Assembly: GCA_001606155.1 (NCBI GenBank)
Contig: LODT01000051.1
Coordinates: 969,788 to 1,033,787 of the forward strand
Direction: 5' to 3'
DNA length: 64,000 bases
Origin: Tieghemostelium lacteum
Lineage: Eukaryota > Evosea > Eumycetozoa > Dictyosteliales > Raperosteliaceae
Shown in pieces: positions 48,449-60,412 of the stretch (positions are counted from its first letter, which is position 1; each line of letters begins with the position of its first letter). The position numbers and the translations under genes are program-made. The notes beneath the pieces were generated by a model. The model saw only the letters and a list, made by a program, of their open reading frames with translations. It searched no databases and was not told the origin of the DNA.

Positions 48449-50116
48449 ATGATGACAGAATATTTAGATAATATAAAAGATATAGTATTAAATTACTATA
48501 AAGATAATAAACCAACAATTGATAATATTGAACATGTTATCGTATTGATTAGTATATTATATGGTTTAAAGAAATTGGGTAAAATCACAGATATTAAGAA
48601 TACCGTACTAAATAGTGTATGGAGATATGCAAAATATATAACACCAAACTATTATAAAAAAGTACAAGATGAAATCAAAACCGAAGTTGAAAAGATTATT
48701 CTAGAGAATTTCCCAGCTATAGATGGTATTCAAGATCAATATGAATTACCAAAATTAGGATTGGACAATGAAAGTATTCTTAATAGATTGACACTACTTC
48801 ATCAACATGATATAAATCCAAAAGAAGGTAAATTATTTGCCTATTGTTATCCAACCAATGAAAAACATGAAGATGTTGTCATTAAAGCACATAATATGTT
48901 TGTACATTTAAATGCACTGAATCCATTGGCATTTCAGTCACTCAGAAGAATGGAAGTTGAAGTTGTACAAATGTCAATTAATATGCTTAATGGTGACTCA
49001 AATTGTTGTGGTACATTGACAACTGGTGGTACTGAAAGTCTATTGATGGCATTGAAAGCCTATAGAGATATGGCAAAGGATTTACATAATATAACTGAAC
49101 CGGAAGTTGTACTATCTATAACTGCACATCCAGCAATTGAAAAGGGTGCAAAATACTTTGGTATCAAATTAAGATATGTCTCATTATTAGCAGATCAAGA
49201 TTATAAAGTAAATCTCAGTGAATTTAAATCAAAAATTAATAGTAATACTATACTGTTAATTGCATCAGCACCACAATATCCACACGGTGTAATGGACCCA
49301 ATTTCAGATATTGCTGCCCTGGCAAAGAAATTTAAAAAACCGTTACATATTGATGCATGTATTGGTGGTTTCTTTTTACCATTCCTAGAGAAACTTGGTT
49401 ATCCAGTTGAGAAATTTGATTTTCGTGTTCCAGAAGTTACCTCCATTAGTGCTGATATTCATAAATATGGCTATGCAACTAAAGGTTCATCAGTATTATT
49501 ATTCTCCAAAGAAAGTATTAGAAAATATCAGTTTACATCTTATACTGGTTGGCCAGGTGGTTTATTTGTAAGTCCAAGTATGTTAGGTACCAGATCAGGT
49601 GGTAATATTGCAGCAGCATGGGCTAGTTTAGTTTCAATGGGTGAACAAGGTCTCAGTGGTTATGTATCTAAAATTATGAAAACAGCACTATCCATTCAAA
49701 AGTCAATTAAAGAAGAATTATCTCAAGATATTCGTTTAATAGGATCACCTGTAATGTCCATTATAAGTTGTGTATCTGTAAATTCATCACTTAATATTCA
49801 CTGTGTTAGTGATGTAATGCAATCACGTTATGGTTGGAGATTAGAAAGACAACATAAACCAAATTCCATTCATATGACATTATCCATTTCCCATATTGGA
49901 ATTGAACATAAATTCATAAGTAATCTAAAAGAATGTGTACAAGAAGTACTTGAAAATCCACAAAAATATGCAAATCAAGGTTCAGCTGCAATGTATAATG
50001 GTATTCAAAATATCCCAATTACAAAAATTGCTGATGAATTCTTATTAGAATTCTTATCTAAAACCTACACCCAAAATCCAACAATAATACAAAAACCTGA
50101 TTTAACTTTGCAATAA
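48449..50116 (+). CDS. sglA: Sphingosine-1-phosphate lyase
   Basis: Single exon, 555 aa from the first real ATG at 48449 (a second ATG follows directly; the upstream TTG codon is not a likely start). A hydrophobic segment near the N-terminus (about residues 27-45, EHVIVLISILYGLKKLG) fits the single ER membrane anchor of this enzyme. The PLP-dependent decarboxylase fold has the cofactor-contact motif GTLTTGGTESLL and the Schiff-base lysine in SADIHKYGYATKGSS (Lys339). It cleaves sphingosine-1-phosphate into hexadecenal and phosphoethanolamine. In D. discoideum, loss of sglA affects development and gives cisplatin resistance. The C-terminus is slightly extended. Confidence 0.95.
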   Translation: MMTEYLDNIKDIVLNYYKDNKPTIDNIEHVIVLISILYGLKKLGKITDIKNTVLNSVWRYAKYITPNYYKKVQDEIKTEVEKIILENFPAIDGIQDQYELPKLGLDNESILNRLTLLHQHDINPKEGKLFAYCYPTNEKHEDVVIKAHNMFVHLNALNPLAFQSLRRMEVEVVQMSINMLNGDSNCCGTLTTGGTESLLMALKAYRDMAKDLHNITEPEVVLSITAHPAIEKGAKYFGIKLRYVSLLADQDYKVNLSEFKSKINSNTILLIASAPQYPHGVMDPISDIAALAKKFKKPLHIDACIGGFFLPFLEKLGYPVEKFDFRVPEVTSISADIHKYGYATKGSSVLLFSKESIRKYQFTSYTGWPGGLFVSPSMLGTRSGGNIAAAWASLVSMGEQGLSGYVSKIMKTALSIQKSIKEELSQDIRLIGSPVMSIISCVSVNSSLNIHCVSDVMQSRYGWRLERQHKPNSIHMTLSISHIGIEHKFISNLKECVQEVLENPQKYANQGSAAMYNGIQNIPITKIADEFLLEFLSKTYTQNPTIIQKPDLTLQ

Positions 50117-50538
50117 CTAAGCAAAAATAAATGATACTAAAAATATTTTTGATCTAAATAAAGAAACTCTAATCACTATATTTTTCTTTTTCTATTTGAA
50201 AATTCGGTGAAACATCAATAACGCCTTTGAAAAGTACTCACATACAGGTTTTACAGGTAAAACCAAAACTATCGACTGTTTGATAAAGAGGTAAAAAAAA
50301 AATTTACTAACTTTTTTTTTTTTTTTTTAATTTTTATAGTGTATTACCTTATTTAAATATAGTTCATTAGAAAGACTACTATTGTGTATCATTTTTTTTC
50401 TATTCATTTAAAAGTTAAAATTTATTAATACCCATTGTGAAAAAGTATTTAAATTTTCAAATTAGTTAAAAAAAATATTTATAAATAGAATTTGTAAAAA
50501 CCAAATTTTAAATTAAATTAGATAAGAGAGAGAGAGAT
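50117..50538. promoter_or_regulatory. Intergenic region with a near-perfect palindrome
   Basis: 422 bp, AT-rich, with a T run near 50310-50330 and a GA repeat (50525-50537) right before the next start codon. At 50247-50264 lies GGTTTTACAGGTAAAACC: 8 bp arms around a central AG, unusually GC-holding for this spacer. It could be a dimeric factor site for the gene at 50539. Confidence 0.45.
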
Positions 50539-51192
50539 ATGTCACCAAGACCTGAATCAATTAAAAAAGCAATTGAAGTACTAGGTGACTTTAATCCTTC
50601 AGAAGATAAATTAAAAAAGACATTAGGTATTGGTGAAGATGAAATTAGACAAATTCAAGAAGAAAAAACAATAATCTCCTCTAGCGCTAAAGATAGAATA
50701 CCAATGAATAAAAAAGAAACTAGAAAAGCTCAAAATACTTTAGGAATTAATTTATCTAAAGAAAAAGTATGTAAAACTATAGATATGTTAAAAGAATATA
50801 CTATTTTAGTAGTTAATAAAAGAAATGACATCTAATACATAAAATTAAAGTTGATGGATGTATTAGGAGTTGATGAACCAACAATTACAGAAGCACAATG
50901 TGAAGAAGTTGAACACCAAGAAAAACAGATAAAAAGATTTAGAGAACATTTAATAATTTCAAATAAGAGAGCACTTAAAAAGGGTTTAGAAAAGATGGGT
51001 TGTGATCCATCATCTTCTAAAATTATGAGATTATTAGGTGTTTCGCAAGTCGAATTAAATAGTGGTAGCAGCGGCACCAATTCAAATATAAAAGATTCCT
51101 CTTCTGATCTACATTCATTTTTAATTAGTTTGGAAATAACTATATTCATGTTACTATTCTATGCTGTATTATATTATTTTAAAATAATATAA
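50539..51192 (+). CDS. Small tail-anchored protein with three internal helical repeats, function unknown
   Basis: Two exons, join(50539..50766,50851..51192), 189 aa; the 84 bp intron (GTATGT...TTAAAG) is phase 0 and joins LSKEK to LMDVLGVDEPTITEAQ. Three units of about 36 residues repeat: SIKKAIEVLGDFNPSEDKLK (ending in LGIGEDEIRQIQ), ETRKAQNTLGINLSKEKLMD (ending in LGVDEPTITEAQ) and RALKKGLEKMGCDPSSSKIM (ending in LGVSQVELNSG). The shared pattern is K.A...LG...S..K(L/I)...LG(V/I)..(x)I. A Ser/Gly/Asn linker precedes a C-terminal membrane helix (ISLEITIFMLLFYAVLYYF, about 168-186) with only a few residues after it and no signal peptide, so a tail-anchored topology with the repeats in the cytosol is likely. 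I do not recognise the family. Confidence 0.75.
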
Positions 51193-51612
51193 GCAACAAA
51201 CTATATAGGTAGCAAAATATTGTACACAAAATCCCCTCTTCTTCTGAACATATATATCTAGCTATAGTTTTATATAATTAATTTGTATCATGGTTTAAAT
51301 TAAAATGAACATTGAATATTATCTTTTATAATTAATTCATCAATATGTAGATAATTTTGTAGATAGAATAGAAATAAATTATATGATAATTTCTTGATTT
51401 TTTTTTTAATAATATTGATTTGTTTATTCTTTTTGAAAATTATTCGTTTTTTTGAATTTCAAATTTTTAAAACTTATAACGGTCAAGATACCGCCTATAA
51501 AAAATTTTTCAAGAGGATTTTAATCATTTTTATTAACTCCAGTAAACTATCAACAAGATCAAAAAAAAAAAAAACATAGAGAGCAGGTAAGAACAATATA
51601 CAGTGAGATTCA
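51193..51612. promoter_or_regulatory. Intergenic region before importin alpha
   Basis: 420 bp, very AT-rich, with no recognisable gene. The last 70 bp carry an A run (51560-51573) and GA/CA-rich sequence before the importin ATG. It should hold that gene's promoter. Confidence 0.4.
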
Positions 51613-53351
51613 ATGTCATCAAGAGAAAACCAATCAACATCAGCAAGATCAAAGGATTTTAAAAAGTCAGTTGATAGCGAAGTTTGTAGAAGAAAAAGAG
51701 AAGAGTTATCAACCACTATTAGAAAATCTGCTAGAGAGGAAAGTATTCTCAAAAGAAGAAACATTAATGCTCCAGTAGCTGCTACATCTAGTGGTAAAAT
51801 TGAAATACCTGAACATTACAAACAACAATTTGATCAATTTGAAGCTGGTACTCTAGAGATTAAAGTAAGTCTATTAAATATTATATGATTGGAGCAATCT
51901 ATCTTAATATAGAAATATTAATCATTAAAATTTAAAAACTATCTATATAGTTAAAAAATTTAGAAAATTTAAAGAAATCATTATATTCTAATGAAGAATC
52001 ACTAGTATACTTGGCATTAATACAATTTAGAAAGATTCTTTCATTAGATAAAAACCCACCTATTAATGAAGTTGTCGAATGTGATATTGCTCCAAAACTA
52101 ATAGAATTGGTTCAATGTAAAAATGCTCAAGTGCAAATGGAAGCTGCATGGGCACTTACCAATATTGCAAGTGGTGAAAATTGTTGCAAATACTTAGTTG
52201 ATATTGGTTTAATTCCAGCTCTCATTTATGTTATTAGCGATCCTAATGCCACTCATGATGTTATTGAACAATGTATTTGGGCAATCTCTAATATTGCTGG
52301 TGACCATCATAGTTATAGAGATATGTTATTGAGATTGGGTGTCTTACCAATCATTGTTAAAATTTCAGAATCTATTGATCCAAGTAAAAATGGTCTTCTC
52401 CAAACCTGTGTTTGGACAATCTCCAATCTTTGTAGAGGTGCTAAACCACATGCTGAATTTGAATACACTTCTAAATGTCTTCCATTCCTAATCAAACTAT
52501 TGGTTGAATCTGATGTAGTTGAAATTCTATCTGAAATCTGTTGGACTATATCTTATCTCTGTGATGGTCCAGATTATAAGATTCGTGCAGTTGTTGAGAC
52601 TGGTATTGTACCAAGATTAGTCGATTTACTAGGTTCTGAAGAATCACAAGTTTACACTCCAGCTCTTCGTGCCATTGGTAATATTTTAACTGGTGATGCA
52701 GAAAGTGCTCAACGTGCTATCGATGCCGATGTTGTTCCAATTTTGGGAAGTCTAATAGAATATGATCACACTGATAAACCACTTTATAGAAAATCTATTC
52801 GTAAAGAATCTTGTTGGGCTCTCTCCAATATCACTGCTGGTGAGAAACATCAAATTCAAAAAGTTGTTGAAGACCAAATTACAATGCTAAATCTATCCAA
52901 AGTATTGAAATATGACGACGCAGAAGTCAGAAAGGAGGCTATCTATGCATTTTGTAATGCAACCAATGGTTCAAGAAATGCAGTTAGTATGTTGGTAAAC
53001 AAATACAAAGCTATTCGTACGATAAAGAGTGCTTTAATATCTTCACTTGATCTTGGTATTAAACGTAATTGTTTAGAGGCACTACTCAATATCATTGAAG
53101 TTGGTGAAATTCATGCTACCAAGAGTGGTGTAAATCCATACATTGAAAAAATGGTTGAAGCTGATTTGGAATGTGTATTGAATGATTTAAGCTTTGGTAA
53201 TAATGAATCCATCATAAGTAAAGCCGATAAAATTTTGTCTTACTTGGATGATGCTGATGAAAAAGAGTTGGAAGACAGTGAAAATAATGAACCAAATATT
53301 AACTTTGCTATCAATTCATCATCATCATCATCATCAAATTGGGACATTTAA
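51613..53351 (+). CDS. Importin subunit alpha
   Basis: Two exons, join(51613..51864,51951..53351), 550 aa; the 86 bp intron starts GTAAGT and ends TATAG, phase 0. The importin-beta-binding region lies near residues 20-55 (RRKREELSTTIRKSARE, LKRRN). About ten armadillo repeats follow (85-500) with the W...N array that holds nuclear localisation signals (AAWALTNIASG, IWAISNIAGD, VWTISNLCRG, CWTISYLCDG, CWALSNITAG, IYAFCNATNG). The C-terminus is acidic with a Ser run. It carries classical NLS cargo into the nucleus with importin beta. Dictyostelids have more than one importin alpha, so the paralogue is not assigned. Confidence 0.93.
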
Positions 53352-53535
53352 TATATTAGCCACCTTTAAGAAATATATCAAACATTCATGTAAATTAACA
53401 TAATATAGTAAATTTAGGGGTGATTACAAATAATATAATAATAATAACAACCATTAATTATTAAGTTAATTAATAAATAAATTATTAGATTAATTTTTCA
53501 AAATTTAGAAATATATATACATTATTATTGTTGTT

Positions 53536-53985
53536 TTAAATTTTTGGATGATAATGACATGATTCACAATTATTTTTCCAATTTGGTTCAGAATCATCAT
53601 AATACTCTTTTTTCCAAATTGGTACTGTTGTTTTAACAGTGTCTATGGCATAGTTAACTGCTTTCAAAGAATCGCTTCGATGCGAAGAAGATATAGCAAT
53701 GAGTATAGATATTTCACCAACTGGTACTTCACCTATTCTATGTACAATTGCTATATGTATAATATCTTTATACTGATTTTGAATATCTTTACAAATCTTT
53801 TCAATCTCTTTCAATGCCATTGCTTCATAAGCTTCATATTCTAATTTTAAAACTTTTTTATCTTTAAAATGATCTCTTGTAGTCCCAATAAATGATGATA
53901 CAGCTCCTGCTCCATTATCAAAAACCTTTCTATTCCAATCATTTATATCAATTTCATTTCTATTAATTTCAATAAATATAGTCAT
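53536..53985 (-). CDS. mocs2b: Molybdopterin synthase catalytic (large) subunit, MoaE/MOCS2B
   Basis: Single exon, 149 aa from the ATG at 53985; upstream in-frame codons include only a TTG, so this start is preferred. The family motifs are present: GAGAVSSFIGTTRDH near residue 25, LEYEAYEAMA, VHRIGEVPVGE and the active-site block VPIWKKE near residue 130, where the conserved lysines bind precursor Z and take part in sulfur transfer. With the thiocarboxylated small subunit (MOCS2A/MoaD) it makes molybdopterin for molybdenum enzymes in the cytosol. No MoaD-like frame is seen beside it, unlike in mammals where one bicistronic gene encodes both. Length is normal. Confidence 0.92.
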   Translation of the reverse strand: MTIFIEINRNEIDINDWNRKVFDNGAGAVSSFIGTTRDHFKDKKVLKLEYEAYEAMALKEIEKICKDIQNQYKDIIHIAIVHRIGEVPVGEISILIAISSSHRSDSLKAVNYAIDTVKTTVPIWKKEYYDDSEPNWKNNCESCHYHPKI

Positions 53986-54120
53986 AACTTGACAAAATGA
54001 ATAATAAAACAATTAAAAAATTAAAAAAAAAAAAATTAAAAAGAAACATATTGATATTCAGATTAACTAGTATAAATTTATAAAAGTATTTATTAATAGT
54101 TTTTTTATTGGGATATATAT

Positions 54121-56132
54121 TTACAAATTTATAAATATTTTATTTAGATACATAAGATATGCCACCACTAACCAACAAGTTACACCAATACAATTGGAGA
54201 GTAAATAGAGAGCATGTGATGGTACAGCCATATAAAAAGATAATGGAAAGTATTCGCCAAGAATTTCATGGGCACAATAAATGGTAATTGGATTCATACC
54301 AACATAGATAAATGGTGCACCATTCCATAATTTTTTAATATCAACAATGATGAACATGATCATTAATACAAAGTATCCAAATCCTGCCAAAAGAAATACA
54401 AATGTTGGTGTCCAAAGATTCTTATTTACTGGAATCCATCCATCATTTTGAGAGAGACCACATAGACCAGCAGCTATTGAACATAATACTATTGACCATA
54501 TTATCCATCTAGAAATTCTTGATTTATTACTTTTATAGATTAAGATGGTTCTACCAGCTTGAACACCTAGAAAACATAAAAATATTGATGTAAGATAACC
54601 TAATGTTCCTTCTGGATCATAACTACCAGTTAAATATACTGGCTGACAAGTTGGTGTTTGATAGATATGATTTTGTGTAAATATTTTAATATCTACATAT
54701 CTTGCAGCGCCACCTGTACAATCACTGTATAAACCTTGATCTGAGATACCACCAGGTCCTAAATAACCTCTTGGACAACCTGGGACATGTAAAAGGAATG
54801 TAACTAGAAACCAAAATGATAACAAGGAGAGTGCTACCATCCATTGAGGCCAAAAGGGTATCAAATCAGCAAACATATTGTGTGAAAGTAATCTGAGATT
54901 TTCACCAGAGTACCAACCCCTTTGAATATGATTATTCTTGAGTAAAGAATAGTTTTCTAGATTTGGAATCACTTTATAACGTCTCCAAAGTGGTACATAT
55001 AAGAGAATGAGACCAGTTACTAAATAACTTAGGGCAAATCTCTGAAGTACACCTAATATTCTCCAGTGACTAAGATCTTGACCATTATTTAAAAATAAAC
55101 CCAATGCAAATAGTTTACATGAACGAATGATAATTTTCTTTAATATCTCTCTACGTGGTGTACCTCTTTTCTCCATTGAACTGATTGAGAATGGCATTGC
55201 AATACCCATAATAAATATAAACCATGGGAATACCAAATCTGCAACAGTTAACCCATTCCAATAGGAATGGTTAAAATACCAATAACCACCACCACCATAA
55301 TTTACAAATATCATTACTGTAACCGATAGTCCCCTGAAAACATCTAATGATTTTAGCCTATCTTTCTTCTCACTACCAACCTCTGCTCCACTTACACCTG
55401 AATTCCCACCATCTATAGGTTGATCTATAGGCTGTTGCTGTTGCTGTTGTTGTTGCTGTTGTTGTTGTTGATATTGTAATCTTTCTTTAAAATAACTTTT
55501 ATAAAATTTCAATAAAAGTGGAAAGGTAATTGCCATAGCTAATAAGATACTAAACATAACAATAATTGGTATGGTATCAATTTGAGTTGGTCTCATTGAT
55601 CCAATTATACTTGTAGATACTTTAGTTGTATTATTATTATAATAAATGGATAAAAGATACTCTCCATATTGTCTAAATTCTTGTGATATTTCTGTTGATT
55701 GAAAATAGGTTAAATTGGATGCTGTAATTTTAAAACTATATCCAAATGCAGAATTTAATATTATAGCTTCTGTTAAAGGACTTTAAATTTATTAGTAACA
55801 AAAATAATATATCTTAGTTAAAAGGGGTTAACAGATGTGTTTAATACAAACTTTGAATAATTTAAATTAGTTAATGGTAAATATTTACAATTTAAACTAC
55901 AGGCATCACTTTTATACCAAATTTGAATATTGGATTGTGGGTTTAAAGATGGTATGTGATTATGATCATTATCAAAAATATTAGTTCCTACACTTAGATA
56001 GAATTGATCATATTGTAGTATTGAAAAATTGGGTTCAATTGTAAAATTATATAATCCACCACTTTCACAGATAACACTTTTAAATAATAACAATAATGTT
56101 AGAAACAATATTACAATTGGGGGTGACTTCAT
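54121..56132 (-). CDS. Heparan-alpha-glucosaminide N-acetyltransferase-like membrane protein
   Basis: Two exons, complement(join(54121..55780,55852..56132)), 646 aa; the 71 bp intron starts GTTTGT and joins LTNLNYS to NPLTEAIILNSAFG. It begins with a signal peptide (MKSPPIVILFLTLLLLFKSVIC) and an N-glycosylatable luminal domain of about 160 residues. A first membrane helix (IPIIVMFSILLAMAI), a polyQ loop and about ten more helices follow. RLKSLDVFRGL and HSYWNGLTVADLVFPWF are the hallmark motifs; the His in the latter corresponds to the acetylated histidine of human HGSNAT. The human enzyme moves acetyl groups from cytosolic acetyl-CoA across the lysosomal membrane to heparan sulfate. Amoebae are not known to make heparan sulfate, so the substrate here is open. 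Confidence 0.88.
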
Positions 56133-56303
56133 TGTTATCTTTTTGTTGTGTTTTTTGTGTTGAAATTTTAAATTTAAATTTTAAAAAAAAAAAAATTTTT
56201 TGTAAAGGAATAGAATTGCTAATTTTAGATTTGATTGGGAGATGAAGTTATCCTTAGTAAAAAAAAATTTTGTTTTTATTTAGGAATAGTGGTAGTGGTT
56301 GGA

Positions 56304-58306
56304 TTAAGGTAAATTAATATCAATCACATTTACCCAAAAGTTTGAACATTTCAAATGATATTGATTTTGATTGTGTTCAGTGATTTTATCAATTAACTGA
56401 TCAACTTTACTACCACAAATGTTACAATTATTGATATTGTTGTTGGTGTTGGAAATTTGAGATGATTTAGTAGCAGCAATACCAGCATAGGTATCAAAAT
56501 AGTTAACATTTACCTCTCTATAGAAAGGTATCAAAGTTAACCAAATTTCGTTAATCTTTGTAAACATTAATATATTATTGGGATTTTTAATCTGTAGTTG
56601 ACTTTGATTAATATAGAATGCTATTGAATAAATTTCAGAAGTAGACATTAAAAAGTCAATATATTTCTGAGTTGCGTGTATTTTTTCTCTAGTTGATTGG
56701 TCAGTTTGGTTTTTAATCATATTTAATAATTCTATAGAGTATTCTAATTCTTCTAAACAATGTTGTAGAGTTATAGATTTGGTTTTAGAGATATTATTAA
56801 GGTTGTTCAAATTAATATTATTTATATTATTATTATTATTATTAGGTGTTATTAAGGATGGAACTAGTATATTGTTGTTATTTAAGATATTCAGGTTATT
56901 GTTATTGGTTGTGAATAATAAATTAATATTCTCACTAGGTGTTATTATTGGTAATGATGGTTTATGACTTGTAGTATTTCCAATTATTGATGGTGAATTA
57001 TTTGTTGGAGTTGTGATTGTAGAATTGTTGTTGAGTGTTGGAGTATTTGTTTTTTGTGGTTGTATTGTTGGTGATAATTGTGATGGTGGTGTAGTTGTGA
57101 TTTTTGGAATTTTAGTTTGGGTTTGTGGTTGGAATGGTTTAAGTTGGTGTTGTTCTAATAGTGATTTGAGGTGAGATTTTGATTTTTGTTGCATCTCTAA
57201 TGCCACAGAAAGATCAGTCTGAGCAATACTGGAAAGAGTTTGAAACTCGTATTGTGAGAAATAGATGTCAATCTTATCTTGTGGTATACCTTTACTTAAC
57301 ATTATCTGTATCATTTGTTGAATGGTCAAATGATTCTCCATATTTAAAGACTTGTTTGGTATTTCAGTAGTCCATCTAAATATCATATTATTTATATCTT
57401 CAGAAAATTCAGATAGATTCAATTTCATTAAATTTCTACATTCTACAGCTTCTGTTAATCTTTCTTGTTTCAATAGTGATTCAAATATTTCATTTAAAAG
57501 ACTATTGCCAGCAGTTGTAGATTTTTCAAAATTATTGAAATCATTTTGGTAACCAAATGAATTAAAATCATTAAATCCATCATCTTTAAATTCACCAAAA
57601 TCACCAAATTCATCAGTTGCTTTGTTATTATTAACTGATTTTTGTTGACTGAAATCATTTGGTAATGCATTGTTATTAATTATTGGTAAGGTATTATTTA
57701 TAGATGCTGATGTTGATGTTGATGTTGATGTTGTTGGTAAGATATCAAATAAAAAGTCTTCTAATAGAGGCTTGTTAGTTTGTGTTGTTGTTGTTATTGA
57801 ATTATTATTTGATTTTAATTGATTATTTTTATGTATAGAACTACCTGGAGGTCCTGGAATGGTAGGTGGTAATATAGTTGGAATAATAATAGGGCCTGGT
57901 TTTAGTGATTTCGAACTTGTTTGTGGAGTTGTTGTAATGGTTGGTGTTGTAAATGATGTTGTTGTTATTGAAATATTACTAGTGTTTAAGTTTGGTGGTA
58001 AGCTATTTAATGAATTTGGTAGTGTTGAGGGTATTGTTTGGTTAGCTAATGGTACTAATGCAGTTGGATTTAATTGGTGTATTGGTGGTGATGTTAAACT
58101 AGCAAAACTATCAAAAGAAACTTGTGTAGATATTGTACCTGATGAAGATGACTGATAATTATTAATAGCACTACCACTAACATTATTAAATACAATAGAT
58201 GCTGCATGATTAAAATCTACACTTAATGAACTGTTGTGTAGATCAATTGATCCCTGTTCAATTATATTACTTGTTTGAAAATCATCAAATTGGCCAAATT
58301 CATCTG

Positions 58307-58371
<65 letters not shown>

Positions 58372-60314
58372 GTATTATTGTTGTTGTTATTGATAGATGA
58401 TATTGTTGTTGCCATTTGTTGATTATTTGTTTGTTTAAAAGAGCCATCAAGTATATCAGAAGTAGTTGGTTGAGTAGTACTGTCAGTAAAATCACCAAAA
58501 TTATTTGATAAATTGCTCTGTAAATTAGTTTGATTAGATGTTTCTGGTTCGCTACTAGTAGCTACAGAAGAGGATGGAAGAGTTGGAATTGGGGCATTTG
58601 GTGCATTAAAGAAATCTACTTCTAAATTGGTAGTTTCAAAGATTTTTTTGTAGTTCTCAGTATTTGACCAATTAAATTTGGAATTGGAATTTGTAATATT
58701 GCTAGGTGCAGTTGTTGCTGTCTGCTGTTGTTGTTGTATAATATCAGGTCTAAATGTTCCAATTAACTTTTTTGATTCATTCATCATCTTTTCCAAATCA
58801 AAAGGTTTATCATCTACTTTACTTTGCTCCTTTACCTCTACCTGTGAATTGGTTTCTGGTTTTTGTTCTGTTTGTGGAGTTTGTGATTTTTGTTGTTGCT
58901 GTTGTTGTTGAGTTGATGGTAATCCTACATTAGAGTTATTTGTATTAAATTGGTTTGCATCTTCAAAGTCACCAAAGATATCATCATTTTGGGCTCCACT
59001 AAATTGTTGGAATTGATCAATACCACCACTGCCAGCATTATTAGAATTTTGCTGTTGAAACATCATATTTGAATTATATTGATTTTGTGGAACATTAATG
59101 TTTGGCATTTGTGGATTAAATTGTTGTGATAAATGTTGATGTTGTTGTTGTTGTTGCTGTTGCTGTTGCTGTGGGTTCATTTGATTTTGATTTTGCATTG
59201 CTTGTGAGTGATAATGTCCTGGGAATTGATTAATATACTGTTGTGGTGGTGTTGTTTGACTAAAATTAGGTGAGTTGAGGGATTGTTGTTGTTGTTGCTG
59301 GTGTGGGTTCATTTGATATTGTTGAAAATTAGGAGACTGGGGGTTGTGGAAGTGTTGATTTGAAATTGGGGATTGGTTGCCACCTACACTACCACTACTA
59401 GGATAGGTAATTGGTTGATTTTGTTGATATTGTAACATTGACCCAAATGAATCGTTAGACACATGTACTGTTGGGCTATTAAAACCTGATGTGGATTGTA
59501 TATTCAAATGCTGTTGATCTTTTGATACACTATTATTTCCACTATTGACTGTAGCCTGTTTTGAATGTGAACCACTTGCATTTTCTCCAACAGTACTTTT
59601 AATATTTGATGGGGGTGGGTGGTTGTATATTTCATTTTCTTTATCAATTTCTTTTAATATATCATAATTTCTAGCTACTTTAGTTCCACTTGTAGTACTA
59701 TTAGTTGTTGTAGTTGGTAGAACACTAGTAGGGAGTAAAACACCCTATACGAATTAAAGGTTATATGTAAGTATAAAATAAACCTACTTTATATTTAAAT
59801 AGATAAATAAACATACATTAACAGATTGTGGTGCAGATTGATTTTGTTTAATTGCCAACTCTGGAAAGTATTTTAGTAATGGATCTTCTTTGTCTTTGCT
59901 CTGTTGTTTTTCATTCGTGTTTTTAGAGTTTATACCTGGCTGATTTGGCAAGAAATTATTAAATATTGCCTGCTCCTGATGCTGTTGTTGTTGCTGTTGT
60001 TGTAGCTGTTGTTGTTGTAGCTGTTGTTGTTGTAAAAATTGTTGTTGTTGTAAAAATTGTTGTTGTTGATGTGGATTCATCATCATTTGTTGATATTGTA
60101 ACTGCTGTTGATGCTGTTGGTGCATCATTTGATTATAGAATGGATTATTTATCTGTTGACCTCCCCCTCCTTGTTGGTTATATTGTTGTTGTTGTGGTGC
60201 ACCAAAATTATTAAACATCTGTTGTTGTCCTCCTTGTTGGTTAAATTGCTGTGGTTGCTGCTGTTGTTGTTGCCACATATTTTGTTGATAATAATAATAT
60301 TGTTGTTGATCCAT
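56304..60314 (-). CDS. Gamma-synergin-like AP-1 accessory protein
   Basis: Two exons, complement(join(56304..59744,59817..60314)), 1312 aa; the 72 bp intron starts GTATGT and joins SAPQSVN to GVLLPTS. The first 450 residues are extremely Gln-rich. Acidic-phenylalanine motifs recur in the middle (DIFGDFEDANQF, NFGDFTD, DEFGQFDDF, DEFGDFGEF, FNDFNSF), the type that binds the gamma-ear of AP-1 and GGA adaptors. A helical segment (NEIFESLLKQERLTEAVECR) follows, and the C-terminal about 150 residues (LQHCLEELEYSIELL, INEIWLTLIPF, CNICGSKVDQL) look like the synergin C-terminal domain. Expected role: clathrin/AP-1 traffic at the trans-Golgi or endosomes. No EH domain is evident. It starts only 98 bp from the triokinase stop codon. 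Confidence 0.6.
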
Positions 60315-60412
60315 ATTTAAATCATTATATAAATATTATTAAAAAATATCTATAATTCTGTTTGGATGAATGTGCAGTTGACAATTTTGTTTTTTTAAAA
60401 AAAAAATATTTT

